A stretch of DNA of 6,496 nucleotides from JACDBD01 sp050743385 (GCA_050743385.1 JBOGFJ010000103.1:1-6496); one strand, 5' to 3'; shown: positions 1 through 6,200, numbered from the stretch's first letter. Made by a program: numbers and translations. The notes: generated by a model from the sequence alone, not told the origin.

Positions 1-200
1 TCGCTGCGCTGCGTGACCGCGTCGAGGGCGAGCGAGGCGGGGAGGAGCTCGCGCGGATCCGGGCCGTGCTGGCACCGGTCGAGGCCGAGCTGTGGGCGTC
101 GGCCGACGATGCCGCGGCCCGCGGTCCGGCCCGGCAGGCGGCGTTCGTCGCCGGCGCCTGGACCGGTGTCGAGGCCGCACTCCAGCAGCTGGCCGTCTAG
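1..200 (+). CDS. C-terminal fragment of an unidentified protein
   Basis: An open frame runs from the left edge (codons begin at position 3) to the TAG at 198-200 and gives 65 residues ending in LQQLAV. Third codon positions are almost all G or C, as in the neighbouring genes, which supports real coding. The fragment is rich in Ala, Glu and Arg and looks helical, with segments such as RIRAVLAPVEAELW and FVAGAWTGVEAALQQ. No catalytic motif or membrane segment is visible. It is the tail of a gene whose body lies outside the window, and I do not recognise the family. It ends 75 nt before the next start on the same strand, with a hairpin between, so it may be a separate transcript. A competing frame over the same bases has poor codon bias and runs into the next gene, so I take it as a shadow. 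Confidence 0.55.
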   Translation, partial: AALRDRVEGERGGEELARIRAVLAPVEAELWASADDAAARGPARQAAFVAGAWTGVEAALQQLAV

Positions 201-238
201 GTTCGCGAGCCTGTGCGGACGAGCGTCCCGCAGGGTGA

Positions 239-255
239 CGGCAGGTACCCTGCCG
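239..255. other. GC-rich hairpin between the upstream gene and the acyl-CoA ligase
   Basis: CGGCAGG and CCTGCCG form a 7-bp perfect stem around a TAC loop, 38 nt after the upstream stop codon and 20 nt before the ligase start. No T-tract follows, so it is either a weak or non-canonical terminator of the upstream gene or an operator for the ligase gene. A TANNNT hexamer (TACCCT, 246-251) lies inside it and could be a -10 element, but I see no matching -35. The function is inferred only from structure and position. Confidence 0.35.
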
Positions 256-264
256 CCGAGCGAC

Positions 265-268
265 GGAG
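265..268 (+). promoter_or_regulatory. Ribosome binding site deciding the acyl-CoA ligase start
   Basis: GGAG lies 7 nt before the ATG at 276. It favours that ATG over the in-frame GTG at 213, whose 21 extra residues do not resemble the start of the family. Confidence 0.6.
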
Positions 269-275
269 CCCCTGG

Positions 276-1898
276 ATGCAGTACAACCTCGCTGATCTCT
301 GGGAGAAGGTCGCCGACACGGTGCCCGACCACGAGGCGCTGGTGTGCGGCGACCGGCGGCTCACGTACGCCCAGGCCGACGAGCGCGTCACCCGCCTCGC
401 CCACCACTTGGCGTCCCGCGGCGTCGGGGCCGGCGACCACGTCGCCCTCTACCTCTACAACGGCGTCGAGTACCTCGAGGCGATGCTGGCCGCCTTCAAG
501 CTGCGGGCGGTCCCGATCAACGTGAACTACCGCTACGTCGAGGAGGAGCTCCGCTACCTGCTCGCCGACTCCGACGCCAAGGCGATCGTCTTCCACCGTG
601 AGTTCGCCCCCAAGCTCGGGGCGGTGCTGCCCGACCTCCCGCTCCTGAGCACGTTCGTCGCCGTCGACGACGGCACCGACGCCGACGCCGAGACCCTCGG
701 TGCGAGCGAGTACGAGGCCGCGCTCGCGGCGAGCTCGCCCGAGCGTGACTTCCCGCCCCGCTCGGCCGACGACGTCTACATCCTCTACACGGGCGGTACC
801 ACGGGAATGCCCAAGGGGGTGATGTGGCGCGCCGAGGACATCTTCTTCGGCGCGTTCGGCGGCGGCGGGATCGGCAACGAGATCACCTCGCCCGAGGAGA
901 TCGCCGACCGGGCGCGCGAGGGCGGCCGTACCCGGTGCCTGCCCGCGTGCCCGTTCATGCACGGCACCGCCCACTGGATGGCGTTCGGCGCGCTCTACAC
1001 CGGCGGCTGCGTCGTGATCTCCCCCGAACGTCATCTCGACCCCGTCGGCCTCTGGGAGCTCATCGCACGCGAGCAGGTCAACTTCCTCGTGATCGTCGGG
1101 GACGCGTTCGCCCGACCGCTGGTGGAGGCGCTCGACGACGGCGCGTCGGGCACCGACGTCTCCTGCTGCACGGTCGTGCTCTCGGGCGGCGCCATCCTCT
1201 CCCCCACCGTGAAGCGCCGGCTGGCCGAGCGTTTGCCCGGCAGCCTCATCATCGACGGCTACGGGTCGTCGGAGTCGGGCGGGCAGGGCCAGTCGGTGAC
1301 GGTCGCGGGTGGCGAGGTCGAGCAGGCGCCCCGCTTCGCCGTCAACGACGAGACCACGGTGCTCGACGACGACTTCCGACCGGCCGCGCCGGGCGTCGTC
1401 GGCAAGCTCGCCCGGCGGGGGCGCATCCCGCTCGGGTACTACAAAGACCCGGAGAAGACCGCGGCGACGTTCCCCGTCGTCGACGGCGTGCGCTGGTCGG
1501 TGCCGGGCGACCATGCCCGCATCGAGGAAGACCACACGATCACGCTCCTCGGGCGCGGCTCGGTGTCGATCAACACCGGGGGTGAGAAGGTGTACCCCGA
1601 GGAGGTCGAGTCCGCCCTGAAGGGCCATCCCGCGGTGTTCGACGCGGTGGTCGTGGGCGTGCCCGACGAGCGTTGGGGCGAGCGGGTGGTCGCGCTCGTC
1701 CAGGCCCGTTCCGGCGCGGAGCCCGCCCTCGACGACCTCGACGCCCACGTTCGCCGGCAGGTCGCGGGCTACAAGGCACCGCGCGACGTCGTGCTCGTCG
1801 ACACCATCGTGCGGTCACCGTCGGGGAAGCCCGATTACCGCTGGGGCAAGGCCACCGCCGCCGACCGGCTGGGCATCGCGGCGCCGCGCCCTGGGTAG
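276..1898 (+). CDS. Acyl-CoA synthetase (AMP-forming), FadD19-like
   Basis: This 540-residue adenylate-forming ligase would activate a carboxylic acid with ATP and join it to CoA in the cytosol. The P-loop YTGGTTGMPKG is at residues 171-181, followed by VMWR as in mycobacterial FadD19. The GYGSSE motif is at 328-333, the ribose-binding Asp at D412 in PGD, and the hinge and CoA region LGRGSVSINTGGEKVYPEE at about 425-443. The catalytic Lys is K518 in SGKPDYRW. From memory, the closest match is M. tuberculosis FadD19 (548 residues), which activates side-chain acids of cholesterol; shared stretches include NVNYRYVEEELRYL, RSADD-YILYTGGTTG and GHPAVFDAVVVGVPD. The family is therefore clear, but the substrate (steroid side chain, terpenoid or fatty acid) is not settled by sequence. 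The ATG start has a GGAG site 7 nt upstream. The next gene follows after 10 nt, suggesting cotranscription. The protein appears intact. Confidence 0.93.
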   Translation: MQYNLADLWEKVADTVPDHEALVCGDRRLTYAQADERVTRLAHHLASRGVGAGDHVALYLYNGVEYLEAMLAAFKLRAVPINVNYRYVEEELRYLLADSDAKAIVFHREFAPKLGAVLPDLPLLSTFVAVDDGTDADAETLGASEYEAALAASSPERDFPPRSADDVYILYTGGTTGMPKGVMWRAEDIFFGAFGGGGIGNEITSPEEIADRAREGGRTRCLPACPFMHGTAHWMAFGALYTGGCVVISPERHLDPVGLWELIAREQVNFLVIVGDAFARPLVEALDDGASGTDVSCCTVVLSGGAILSPTVKRRLAERLPGSLIIDGYGSSESGGQGQSVTVAGGEVEQAPRFAVNDETTVLDDDFRPAAPGVVGKLARRGRIPLGYYKDPEKTAATFPVVDGVRWSVPGDHARIEEDHTITLLGRGSVSINTGGEKVYPEEVESALKGHPAVFDAVVVGVPDERWGERVVALVQARSGAEPALDDLDAHVRRQVAGYKAPRDVVLVDTIVRSPSGKPDYRWGKATAADRLGIAAPRPG

Positions 1899-1908
1899 GG
1901 CTGCGCGC

Positions 1909-3957
1909 GTGAACCGTCTCGCCACCGAGACCAGCCCGTACCTCCGCCAGCACGCCGACAACCCTGTCGACTGGTACCCCTGGGGTGAGGAGGCGTTCGA
2001 GCGGGCACGCGCCGAAGACAAGCCCGTCCTCCTCTCGGTCGGCTACTCGTCGTGCCACTGGTGCCACGTGATGGCACACGAGTCGTTCGAGGACGACGAG
2101 GTCGCGGCGATGATGAATCGCCTGTTCGTCAACGTGAAGGTCGACCGGGAGGAGCGGCCCGACGTCGACGGCGTCTACATGCAAGCGGTGCAGGCCCTGA
2201 CCGGGCGCGGGGGCTGGCCGATGACGGTGTTCCTCGCCCCCGACGGGCGGCCGTTCTTCGGCGGGACGTACTTCCCGAAGGAGGACCAGCCGGGCATGCC
2301 CGGGTTCGTGCGCTTGATGGAGGCCATCGACGATGCCTGGCGCACGCGGCGCGACGAGCTCGGCGACCAGGCGGGCAAGCTCCACGACCTGCTCGCGAGC
2401 AGCACGGGCTTCGGCGGCGCAGGCGGGGCTGGTGCTGCGGGCGACGGCGCGCTGTCGAGCGACGTGCTCACGAAGGCGGTGGCGGCCGTGGGCTCGCAGT
2501 TCGATGCGCGCTTCGGCGGGTTCGGCGGCGCGCCCAAGTTCCCGCAGGCGATGACGCTCGACTTCCTGCTACGGAGGTACGTGCGTGACCACGCCGACGA
2601 GACGATCGAGATGGTGCGGGTGTCGCTGGACGCGATGGCCGCCGGCGGCATGTACGACCAGGTTGGCGGGGGCTTCCACCGCTACTCGGTCGACGCCTAC
2701 TGGCTCGTGCCCCATTTCGAGAAGATGCTCTACGACCAGGCTCTGCTCGCGAGCGCGTACCTGCACGGCTATCTCGTCACCGGCGAGGCCCGGTACCGGC
2801 GGATCGTCGAGGAGACCGTCGGTTACGTCCTGCGCGACCTGACGCACGCGCGCGAGGCCGCGTTCTTCTCGGCGGAGGACGCCGACTCCGAAGGCGTCGA
2901 GGGCAAGTTCTACGTCTGGAGCCGCGACGAGGTCGAGCGCGTGTGCGGTGCCGACGCCGGCGAGGTGATGCGCTACTTCGGGGTCACCGACAACGGCAAC
3001 TTCGAGGACCCGCACACGGGGTTCCGCGGCAACATCCTCCACGTCGTCGATCGGGGTGAGGAGCGGCCCGAGGCGGTGGCGCGGGCGCTGCCCGCGCTCT
3101 TCTCGGCACGCGAGCAGCGCGTGCGTCCCGGACTCGACGACAAGGTGCTGCTGGGCTGGAACGCGCTCTTCCTCCGTGTGCTCGCGGAGGCGGCGGCCGG
3201 GCTCGAGCGCGACGACTGGATGCAGATCGCCCGGGCGAACGGGCACTTCCTGCTCGAGCGGATGCGCGGCGACGACGGCCGCCTGCGACGGTCGTGGCAG
3301 GAGGGGCGGGCCCAGCACCTCGCGTACGCGGAGGACTACGCCGCCCTCCTCGAGGCGCTGGTGACGCTGGCCGAGGTCGACGACGTCAAATGGCTCGCGT
3401 CGGCGCGCTCGATCGCCGACGACCTCCTGCTCCTCTTCCACGACGACGCCGAGGGCGGCTTCTTCACGACCGGTGACGACGCCGAGGCGCTGATCGTGCG
3501 GCCCAAGGACTTCCAGGACAACGCCACGCCGGCGGAGAACTCCCTCGCCGCCAACGGGTTGCTGCGCTTGGCAGCCCTCACCGGCGAGGCCCGCTATGGA
3601 GACGCCGCCGGGGACGTGCTCGGCGTGCTGGCGCCGGTCATGGGCGAGCACCCGACCGCGTTCGCCTACCTGCTCGGCGCGTTCGAGCGGGCGGTCACGC
3701 CGCCACTCGAGATCGCGGTCGTCGGTGACAGCGCCGAGTTGCGCCGGGAGGTCTTCGGGCGCCTCCTGCCCGCGGCCGTCGCCGTCTCCGCCGAGCCTGG
3801 GATCGACGGCTCGCTCACGCCCTTGCTGGAGGGTCGCGGCCTCGTCGACGGTCGGCCCGCCGCGTACGTCTGCGAGCACTTCGCCTGCCAGCGCCCGGTC
3901 ACTGACCCGGCGGCCCTCCGCGCCCAACTCGACACCGCCATCGCTGCCCGCAGCTGA
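1909..3957 (+). CDS. DUF255 thioredoxin-domain protein (YyaL / SSP411 family)
   Basis: This 682-residue protein has the normal length for the family of B. subtilis YyaL and mammalian SPATA20/SSP411. The N-terminus shows the family signature NRLATETSPYLRQHADNPVDW, then a thioredoxin-like domain with the redox motif CHWC at C49-C52 (SSCHWCHVM) and GGWPMTVFLAPDG further on. From about residue 190 the sequence matches the (alpha/alpha)6-barrel part, related in fold to GlcNAc 2-epimerase-type proteins: GGAPKFPQ at 206-213, MYDQVGGGFHRYSVD at 248-262, PHFEKMLYDQ at 268-277 and SAEDADSEG at 321-329. The biochemical role of the family is not well established; a redox or sugar-binding function is inferred from the folds. 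No signal peptide or membrane segment is visible, so it is probably cytosolic. The GTG start is chosen because the family signature begins there; its ribosome binding site is weak. It lies 10 nt after the ligase stop, so it is probably translated from the same mRNA. It converges with the DUF559 gene 34 nt away. Confidence 0.93.
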   Translation: MNRLATETSPYLRQHADNPVDWYPWGEEAFERARAEDKPVLLSVGYSSCHWCHVMAHESFEDDEVAAMMNRLFVNVKVDREERPDVDGVYMQAVQALTGRGGWPMTVFLAPDGRPFFGGTYFPKEDQPGMPGFVRLMEAIDDAWRTRRDELGDQAGKLHDLLASSTGFGGAGGAGAAGDGALSSDVLTKAVAAVGSQFDARFGGFGGAPKFPQAMTLDFLLRRYVRDHADETIEMVRVSLDAMAAGGMYDQVGGGFHRYSVDAYWLVPHFEKMLYDQALLASAYLHGYLVTGEARYRRIVEETVGYVLRDLTHAREAAFFSAEDADSEGVEGKFYVWSRDEVERVCGADAGEVMRYFGVTDNGNFEDPHTGFRGNILHVVDRGEERPEAVARALPALFSAREQRVRPGLDDKVLLGWNALFLRVLAEAAAGLERDDWMQIARANGHFLLERMRGDDGRLRRSWQEGRAQHLAYAEDYAALLEALVTLAEVDDVKWLASARSIADDLLLLFHDDAEGGFFTTGDDAEALIVRPKDFQDNATPAENSLAANGLLRLAALTGEARYGDAAGDVLGVLAPVMGEHPTAFAYLLGAFERAVTPPLEIAVVGDSAELRREVFGRLLPAAVAVSAEPGIDGSLTPLLEGRGLVDGRPAAYVCEHFACQRPVTDPAALRAQLDTAIAARS

Positions 3958-3980
3958 CCTGACCCTGACCCCAAATTTCC

Positions 3981-4007
3981 GAACCTGCGCGCTAGTCGCG
4001 CCGGTTC
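3981..4007. terminator. Candidate bidirectional terminator between convergent genes
   Basis: The 10-of-11-bp stem lies 23 nt downstream of the plus-strand DUF255 stop and overlaps the stop codon of the minus-strand DUF559 gene, which sits in the loop. On the minus strand it is followed by GGAAATTTGGGG, on the plus strand by GC-rich coding sequence, so there is no good U-tract either way. The convergent position supports a terminator role. The duplicate upstream of the DUF559 gene suggests it may instead be a dispersed palindromic repeat. Confidence 0.4.
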
Positions 4008-4014
4008 CGGCGCG
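3981..4014 (+). repeat. Hairpin-forming direct repeat, copy 1
   Basis: This 34-nt element matches 4959-4992 at 28 of 34 positions in the same orientation and begins with an identical GAACCTGCGCGC. It folds into a stem of GAACC-T-GCGCG with CGCGC-C-GGTTC (3981-3991 with 3997-4007, one mismatch) around a 5-nt loop. An alternative stem CGCGCCGG/CCGGCGCG occupies 3997-4014. The right part is coding: it supplies the last residues (RRNRRD) and stop of the minus-strand DUF559 gene. The two copies bracket that gene, 978 nt apart. Confidence 0.6.
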
Positions 4015-4936
4015 GCGAGCGCGCAAGAGCGTCGCGGCGCGCCTCGCGAACCGCGGCGACGACCTCGTCGGCGTGATACCAGACCTGGGCATCCGTGAAG
4101 CGCAGCACACGCCAACCGGCGGCTTCGAGTGCCGCTGTCTGCTCGTCGTCGGCTGAACGGTCGATGAGCGCGAAGTGATAGCGCTCGCTGTCGATCTGGA
4201 CGATGAGCTTGGCCTCACGGTCGATGAAGTCGATCCGGCCGAGCCAGGTGGTACCTCCGACATCGACCTGGCGCGCCATCGACCGCTGGCCGTCGCGCTC
4301 GAGGATGTCACGGAAGCGACCTTCGAGCCCGCTCGCTGGCGGAACGTAGTCACAGCCCCGCGACGAGAGGAGCTCCCGGATGACTCGGGTGCCGGGCCGC
4401 CCGCGCTTCCCGAGAACGTCGAGCACGGCCGCCATTCGATGCCCGTCGAGAAGATGCTTCGACCACGCGGTCTCGAGCGCCCGCTCGACCCGTTTCGGGT
4501 ACACCCTCGCGGCGAGATCGAAGACTGTCCGAGCCGGCGTCGTGATCGGAAACCCGTCGAACACCGTGACATGGTCCGGCGGAAGGCAAGAAGGCTGGTG
4601 GATCCACGGCAGCTGGCTCCCTCGCCGTACACCACTGCGCGGCCGACTCACGTGGACGTCACGAATGTCGAACCCGGGCAACTCCCAGAGTGCCGCCGCC
4701 GTCTCGTGCGAAAGCACGGCTCCGGGACCGGCATCCAGAACAGCGGTCATCGCCCGCTGGAGCTCGTCTACCAGCGTGCCGCGCACTCGCAACACGACCG
4801 GGGTGAGCACATGAAGCTCACCCGCGCGAACTCGGCGTGCGAGCTGTTCGCGCCCGACACCGAGTGCGCGTGCCTGCCATCGGGCTACGACACCGCGCTG
4901 ACGTTCGGCCTCGGCGAGCAGATCTTTCCACGACAT
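3992..4936 (-). CDS. AbiEi-type winged-helix / DUF559 nuclease-fold protein
   Basis: This 314-residue protein has two recognisable parts. Residues 13-55 (RGVVARWQARALGVGREQL, then RRVRAGELHVLTPVVLRVRG) match the winged-helix domain of AbiEi-family antitoxin-like proteins. Residues 200-290 match DUF559, a Vsr-like PD-(D/E)xK nuclease fold: E205 in SGLEGRF, D236 in GRIDFID, IVQIDSERYH at 245-254 and AAGWRVLRFTDAQVW at 272-286. This fusion is common in actinobacteria, usually as a solitary gene, and its function is not established. At the position where DUF559 proteins usually have Glu (EvDG-type motif) this one has Gln (Q247), so catalytic activity is uncertain. No AbiEii toxin gene adjoins it. 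The ATG has a strong GGAGG site 6 nt upstream. Hand-counted GC in three 60-nt samples is about 63-68%, against 67-82% in samples of neighbours. Repeat copies lie at both ends, hinting at acquisition. Confidence 0.88.
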   Translation of the reverse strand: MSWKDLLAEAERQRGVVARWQARALGVGREQLARRVRAGELHVLTPVVLRVRGTLVDELQRAMTAVLDAGPGAVLSHETAAALWELPGFDIRDVHVSRPRSGVRRGSQLPWIHQPSCLPPDHVTVFDGFPITTPARTVFDLAARVYPKRVERALETAWSKHLLDGHRMAAVLDVLGKRGRPGTRVIRELLSSRGCDYVPPASGLEGRFRDILERDGQRSMARQVDVGGTTWLGRIDFIDREAKLIVQIDSERYHFALIDRSADDEQTAALEAAGWRVLRFTDAQVWYHADEVVAAVREARRDALARSPRRNRRD

Positions 4937-4942
4937 GGCCTT

Positions 4943-4947
4943 CCTCC
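4943..4947 (-). promoter_or_regulatory. Strong ribosome binding site of the DUF559 gene
   Basis: On the minus strand GGAGG, within ACGGAGGAAGG, lies 6 nt before the ATG at 4936. It fixes the start, and the upstream repeat copy ends only 11 nt further out. Confidence 0.7.
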
Positions 4948-4958
4948 GTAGCCAGCTC

Positions 4959-4992
4959 GAACCTGCGCGCCGGCCGCGCCGGATTCAGCGCG
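4959..4992 (+). repeat. Hairpin-forming direct repeat, copy 2
   Basis: This is the second copy of the element at 3981-4014 (28/34 identical). It keeps the fold: GAACC-T-GCGCG at 4959-4969 pairs with 4975-4986 around a CCGGC loop, with one mismatch and one bulged A. It lies just upstream of the DUF559 ribosome binding site and 67 nt downstream of the stop of the minus-strand gene at 5059-5724. Each of these two minus-strand genes is thus followed by a copy, which would also fit a terminator role. No U-tract follows on the minus strand. Confidence 0.55.
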
Positions 4993-5017
4993 CGCGACGC
5001 GCAGCCTCGATGGGTGG

Positions 5018-5052
5018 TCGGAGGAAGCGCCGGAGGAAGTGCCGGGGAAGTG
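5018..5052 (+). repeat. Short tandem repeat, about three 12-nt units
   Basis: The units TCGGAGGAAGCG (5018-5029), CCGGAGGAAGTG (5030-5041) and CCGGGGAAGTG (5042-5052) stand head to tail in the gap just downstream of the minus-strand stop at 5059. On the minus strand they read as CACTTCCTCCGG-like units. On the plus strand they look like Shine-Dalgarno cores, but no supported plus-strand gene follows. This is probably replication slippage. Confidence 0.6.
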
Positions 5053-5058
5053 CGCCGG

Positions 5059-5724
5059 TTACTTGCGGGTGACGAGGCCGTCGGCGAGGGCCTCGGCCAT
5101 CGCCCAGCCGAACGCGATGACGGCCTCGCCCTTCTCGGGCTTGACAGTGCCGATGAGCTCGGTCGCCAGCTTGCCGCCGGCCTTCACCGCGCGCGCGTCG
5201 AGCACGGGCTCGGGCGCGCCGTTGGCCTCGAGGCGGAACTTGCGGTCGTCGTAGCGGCCGTCGCAGCCGAAGCGACGGGCGAGGCGCCGGCCCCACGCCC
5301 GCTCCTCACCCGTGGGCGAGTACTTCGGACGCGGGCACACGTCGTCGAGCACCGCGAGCAGGTTGTACGAAGCCGGGTGGGCGAAGCGGCCGGCGACGAG
5401 CACGTCTTCGTCGGGAAACGAGATCGCCGCCCGCCGGTACAGCTCGCCCACGAGACCCTCGAGGTTCACGCGCGCCTGCTTGCCCCGGCGGATCGCCCCC
5501 AGGCCCCAGAGGATGCACGGGGTGCCGCCGATGCGCTCGAGCGACCCGAACAGGAACCCGTGCAGGTCGTCGTCGGCGCTGATGACCGCGACCAGTGGGA
5601 ACTGCTCCAGGTGTAGGTCGAGTTGCTCTTCCCTCAGGGGAAGCCCGACGGCGCTGAGCAGCTGGCCGAGCTCGTCCAGCTCTGCCGGCTTCAGCGAGAC
5701 GGAATCACGAGACTCGACGCGCAT
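5059..5724 (-). CDS. Hypothetical protein, 221 residues, possibly GNAT-like
   Basis: I do not recognise this family with confidence. The frame has the strong GC3 bias of the other genes. The protein is soluble-looking, with no signal peptide or membrane segment. A compact alpha/beta N-terminal half (LVAVISADDDLHGFLFGSLE, then CILWGLGAIRRG) and a central DEDVLVAGRFAHPASYNLL segment recall acetyltransferase-like folds, in which a beta-strand leads to a basic turn. The C-terminal part has a basic, Arg-rich stretch (ERAWGRRLARRFGCDGRYDDRKFRL) typical of conserved actinobacterial hypotheticals. No catalytic motif can be named, so the GNAT suggestion is weak. The ATG at 5724 has only a poor ribosome binding site (AAGAAAG upstream), and an out-of-frame ATG lies 8 nt earlier. 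A 16-nt palindrome (5770-5785) sits upstream and may regulate it. It lies 79 nt downstream of the isomerase-like gene on the same strand and could be cotranscribed with it. Confidence 0.8.
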   Translation of the reverse strand: MRVESRDSVSLKPAELDELGQLLSAVGLPLREEQLDLHLEQFPLVAVISADDDLHGFLFGSLERIGGTPCILWGLGAIRRGKQARVNLEGLVGELYRRAAISFPDEDVLVAGRFAHPASYNLLAVLDDVCPRPKYSPTGEERAWGRRLARRFGCDGRYDDRKFRLEANGAPEPVLDARAVKAGGKLATELIGTVKPEKGEAVIAFGWAMAEALADGLVTRK

Positions 5725-5769
5725 CGCCGCATCTTTCTTGCCGACGCGCTCCCACCTCGGCCAGTCGAG

Positions 5770-5785
5770 TTGACCACCCGGTCAA
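5770..5785. promoter_or_regulatory. Palindrome TTGACC-N4-GGTCAA, candidate operator
   Basis: Perfect 6-nt arms flank ACCC, 45 nt upstream of the start of the minus-strand hypothetical gene and 18 nt past the isomerase-like stop. The symmetry and size are typical of TetR- or GntR-type dimer sites. TTGACC also resembles a -35 hexamer on either strand, but no good -10 follows on the minus strand. It could instead be a weak terminator stem (6 bp, 4-nt loop) for the isomerase-like gene, although no U-tract follows. No regulator gene is present in the window. Confidence 0.4.
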
Positions 5786-5803
5786 GGAGCGCCGCACCCC
5801 CGA

Positions 5804-6193
5804 TCAGACCGAATCGGACATCGGCTCGGCCCGGCCCATGTCCCAGTAGGCCTTCAGCAGCGTGATCTTGGCGTCGTCGCCGATTACAAAGATCTCGACG
5901 GCGTCGAAAACCATCCCGCCGTCGCCGACGTGGGCGTTGATCGTGAAGACCATTGCAGCCTCGTTCCCGCACACGATGACGTCCTTGGGCTCGAGGACGA
6001 TCCGTTCCGCCATCGTGTGGATCTGGTCCCAGAACGCCCTGATCCCCGCATGGCCCTCGTGCGGCGGTGCCCCCACGGGGTCGTGCCACACCGCGTCGGG
6101 CGCGAAGGTGGCGAGCAGCGCCTCCACGCTGTCCTGGCGGTAAGCGTCGACGTAGGCGTCGACCGTGGCGCGGACCTGCTCGGGCGTCGGCAT
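5804..6193 (-). CDS. Ketosteroid isomerase-like (SnoaL/NTF2-fold) protein
   Basis: This 129-residue NTF2-fold protein resembles the bacterial steroid delta-5-3-ketosteroid isomerase (125 residues in Comamonas testosteroni, recalled from memory). The start MPTPEQ aligns with the Comamonas start without gaps, so the numbering coincides: Tyr14 (AYVDAY) and Asp38 in HDPVG match the catalytic Tyr14 and Asp38. The third residue, Asp99, appears to correspond to Glu100 in DAVEIF. Other matches are GHAGIRAFW, the NEAAMVFT segment and the C-terminal AKITLLKAYWD. The known reaction shifts the C5=C6 double bond of 3-keto steroids, but this fold also includes SnoaL cyclases and many uncharacterised proteins, so the substrate is open. 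I choose the ATG at 6193 because it matches the family start; a longer in-frame version from 6259 adds 22 residues unlike the family and crosses regulatory DNA. There is no clear Shine-Dalgarno, and a -10-like hexamer 7 nt upstream suggests a leaderless mRNA. The gene is divergent from ndh. Confidence 0.88.
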   Translation of the reverse strand: MPTPEQVRATVDAYVDAYRQDSVEALLATFAPDAVWHDPVGAPPHEGHAGIRAFWDQIHTMAERIVLEPKDVIVCGNEAAMVFTINAHVGDGGMVFDAVEIFVIGDDAKITLLKAYWDMGRAEPMSDSV

Positions 6194-6200
6194 GGCCGGG

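Noticed and set aside
213..275. Upstream GTG start adding 21 residues to the acyl-CoA ligase
   Set aside because: The added residues are not family-like, and the ATG at 276 has a GGAG site at good spacing.
13..525. Plus-strand frame of 170 codons spanning the upstream gene end and the ligase start
   Set aside because: It overlaps two supported frames, encodes Arg/Pro/Ser-rich sequence and crosses the intergenic hairpin.
2569..4635. Minus-strand open frame of 688 codons across the DUF255 gene and the DUF559 gene
   Set aside because: It is antisense to the well-supported DUF255 gene and out of frame with the DUF559 gene. Its protein is low-complexity Arg/Ser/Gly/Glu sequence with no recognisable domain. 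Long antisense frames are expected in GC-rich DNA.
3992..4936. Type IV toxin-antitoxin (AbiEi/AbiEii) system
   Set aside because: Only the AbiEi-like winged helix is present, fused to DUF559. No nucleotidyltransferase (AbiEii) toxin lies next to it.
4175..4951. Plus-strand frame of 258 codons opposite the DUF559 gene
   Set aside because: It has no ribosome binding site or family resemblance and lies antisense to a gene with two recognisable domains.
3981..4992. Integron cassette with attC sites around the DUF559 gene
   Set aside because: The repeats lack the GTTRRRY/RYYYAAC core sites and no integrase is present. The hairpin alone is not enough.
4837..5616. Plus-strand frame of 259 codons opposite the unknown gene
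   Set aside because: Its translation is Ala/Glu/Arg-rich filler that mirrors the opposite strand. The minus-strand frame has better composition, a normal stop and an intergenic gap at each end.
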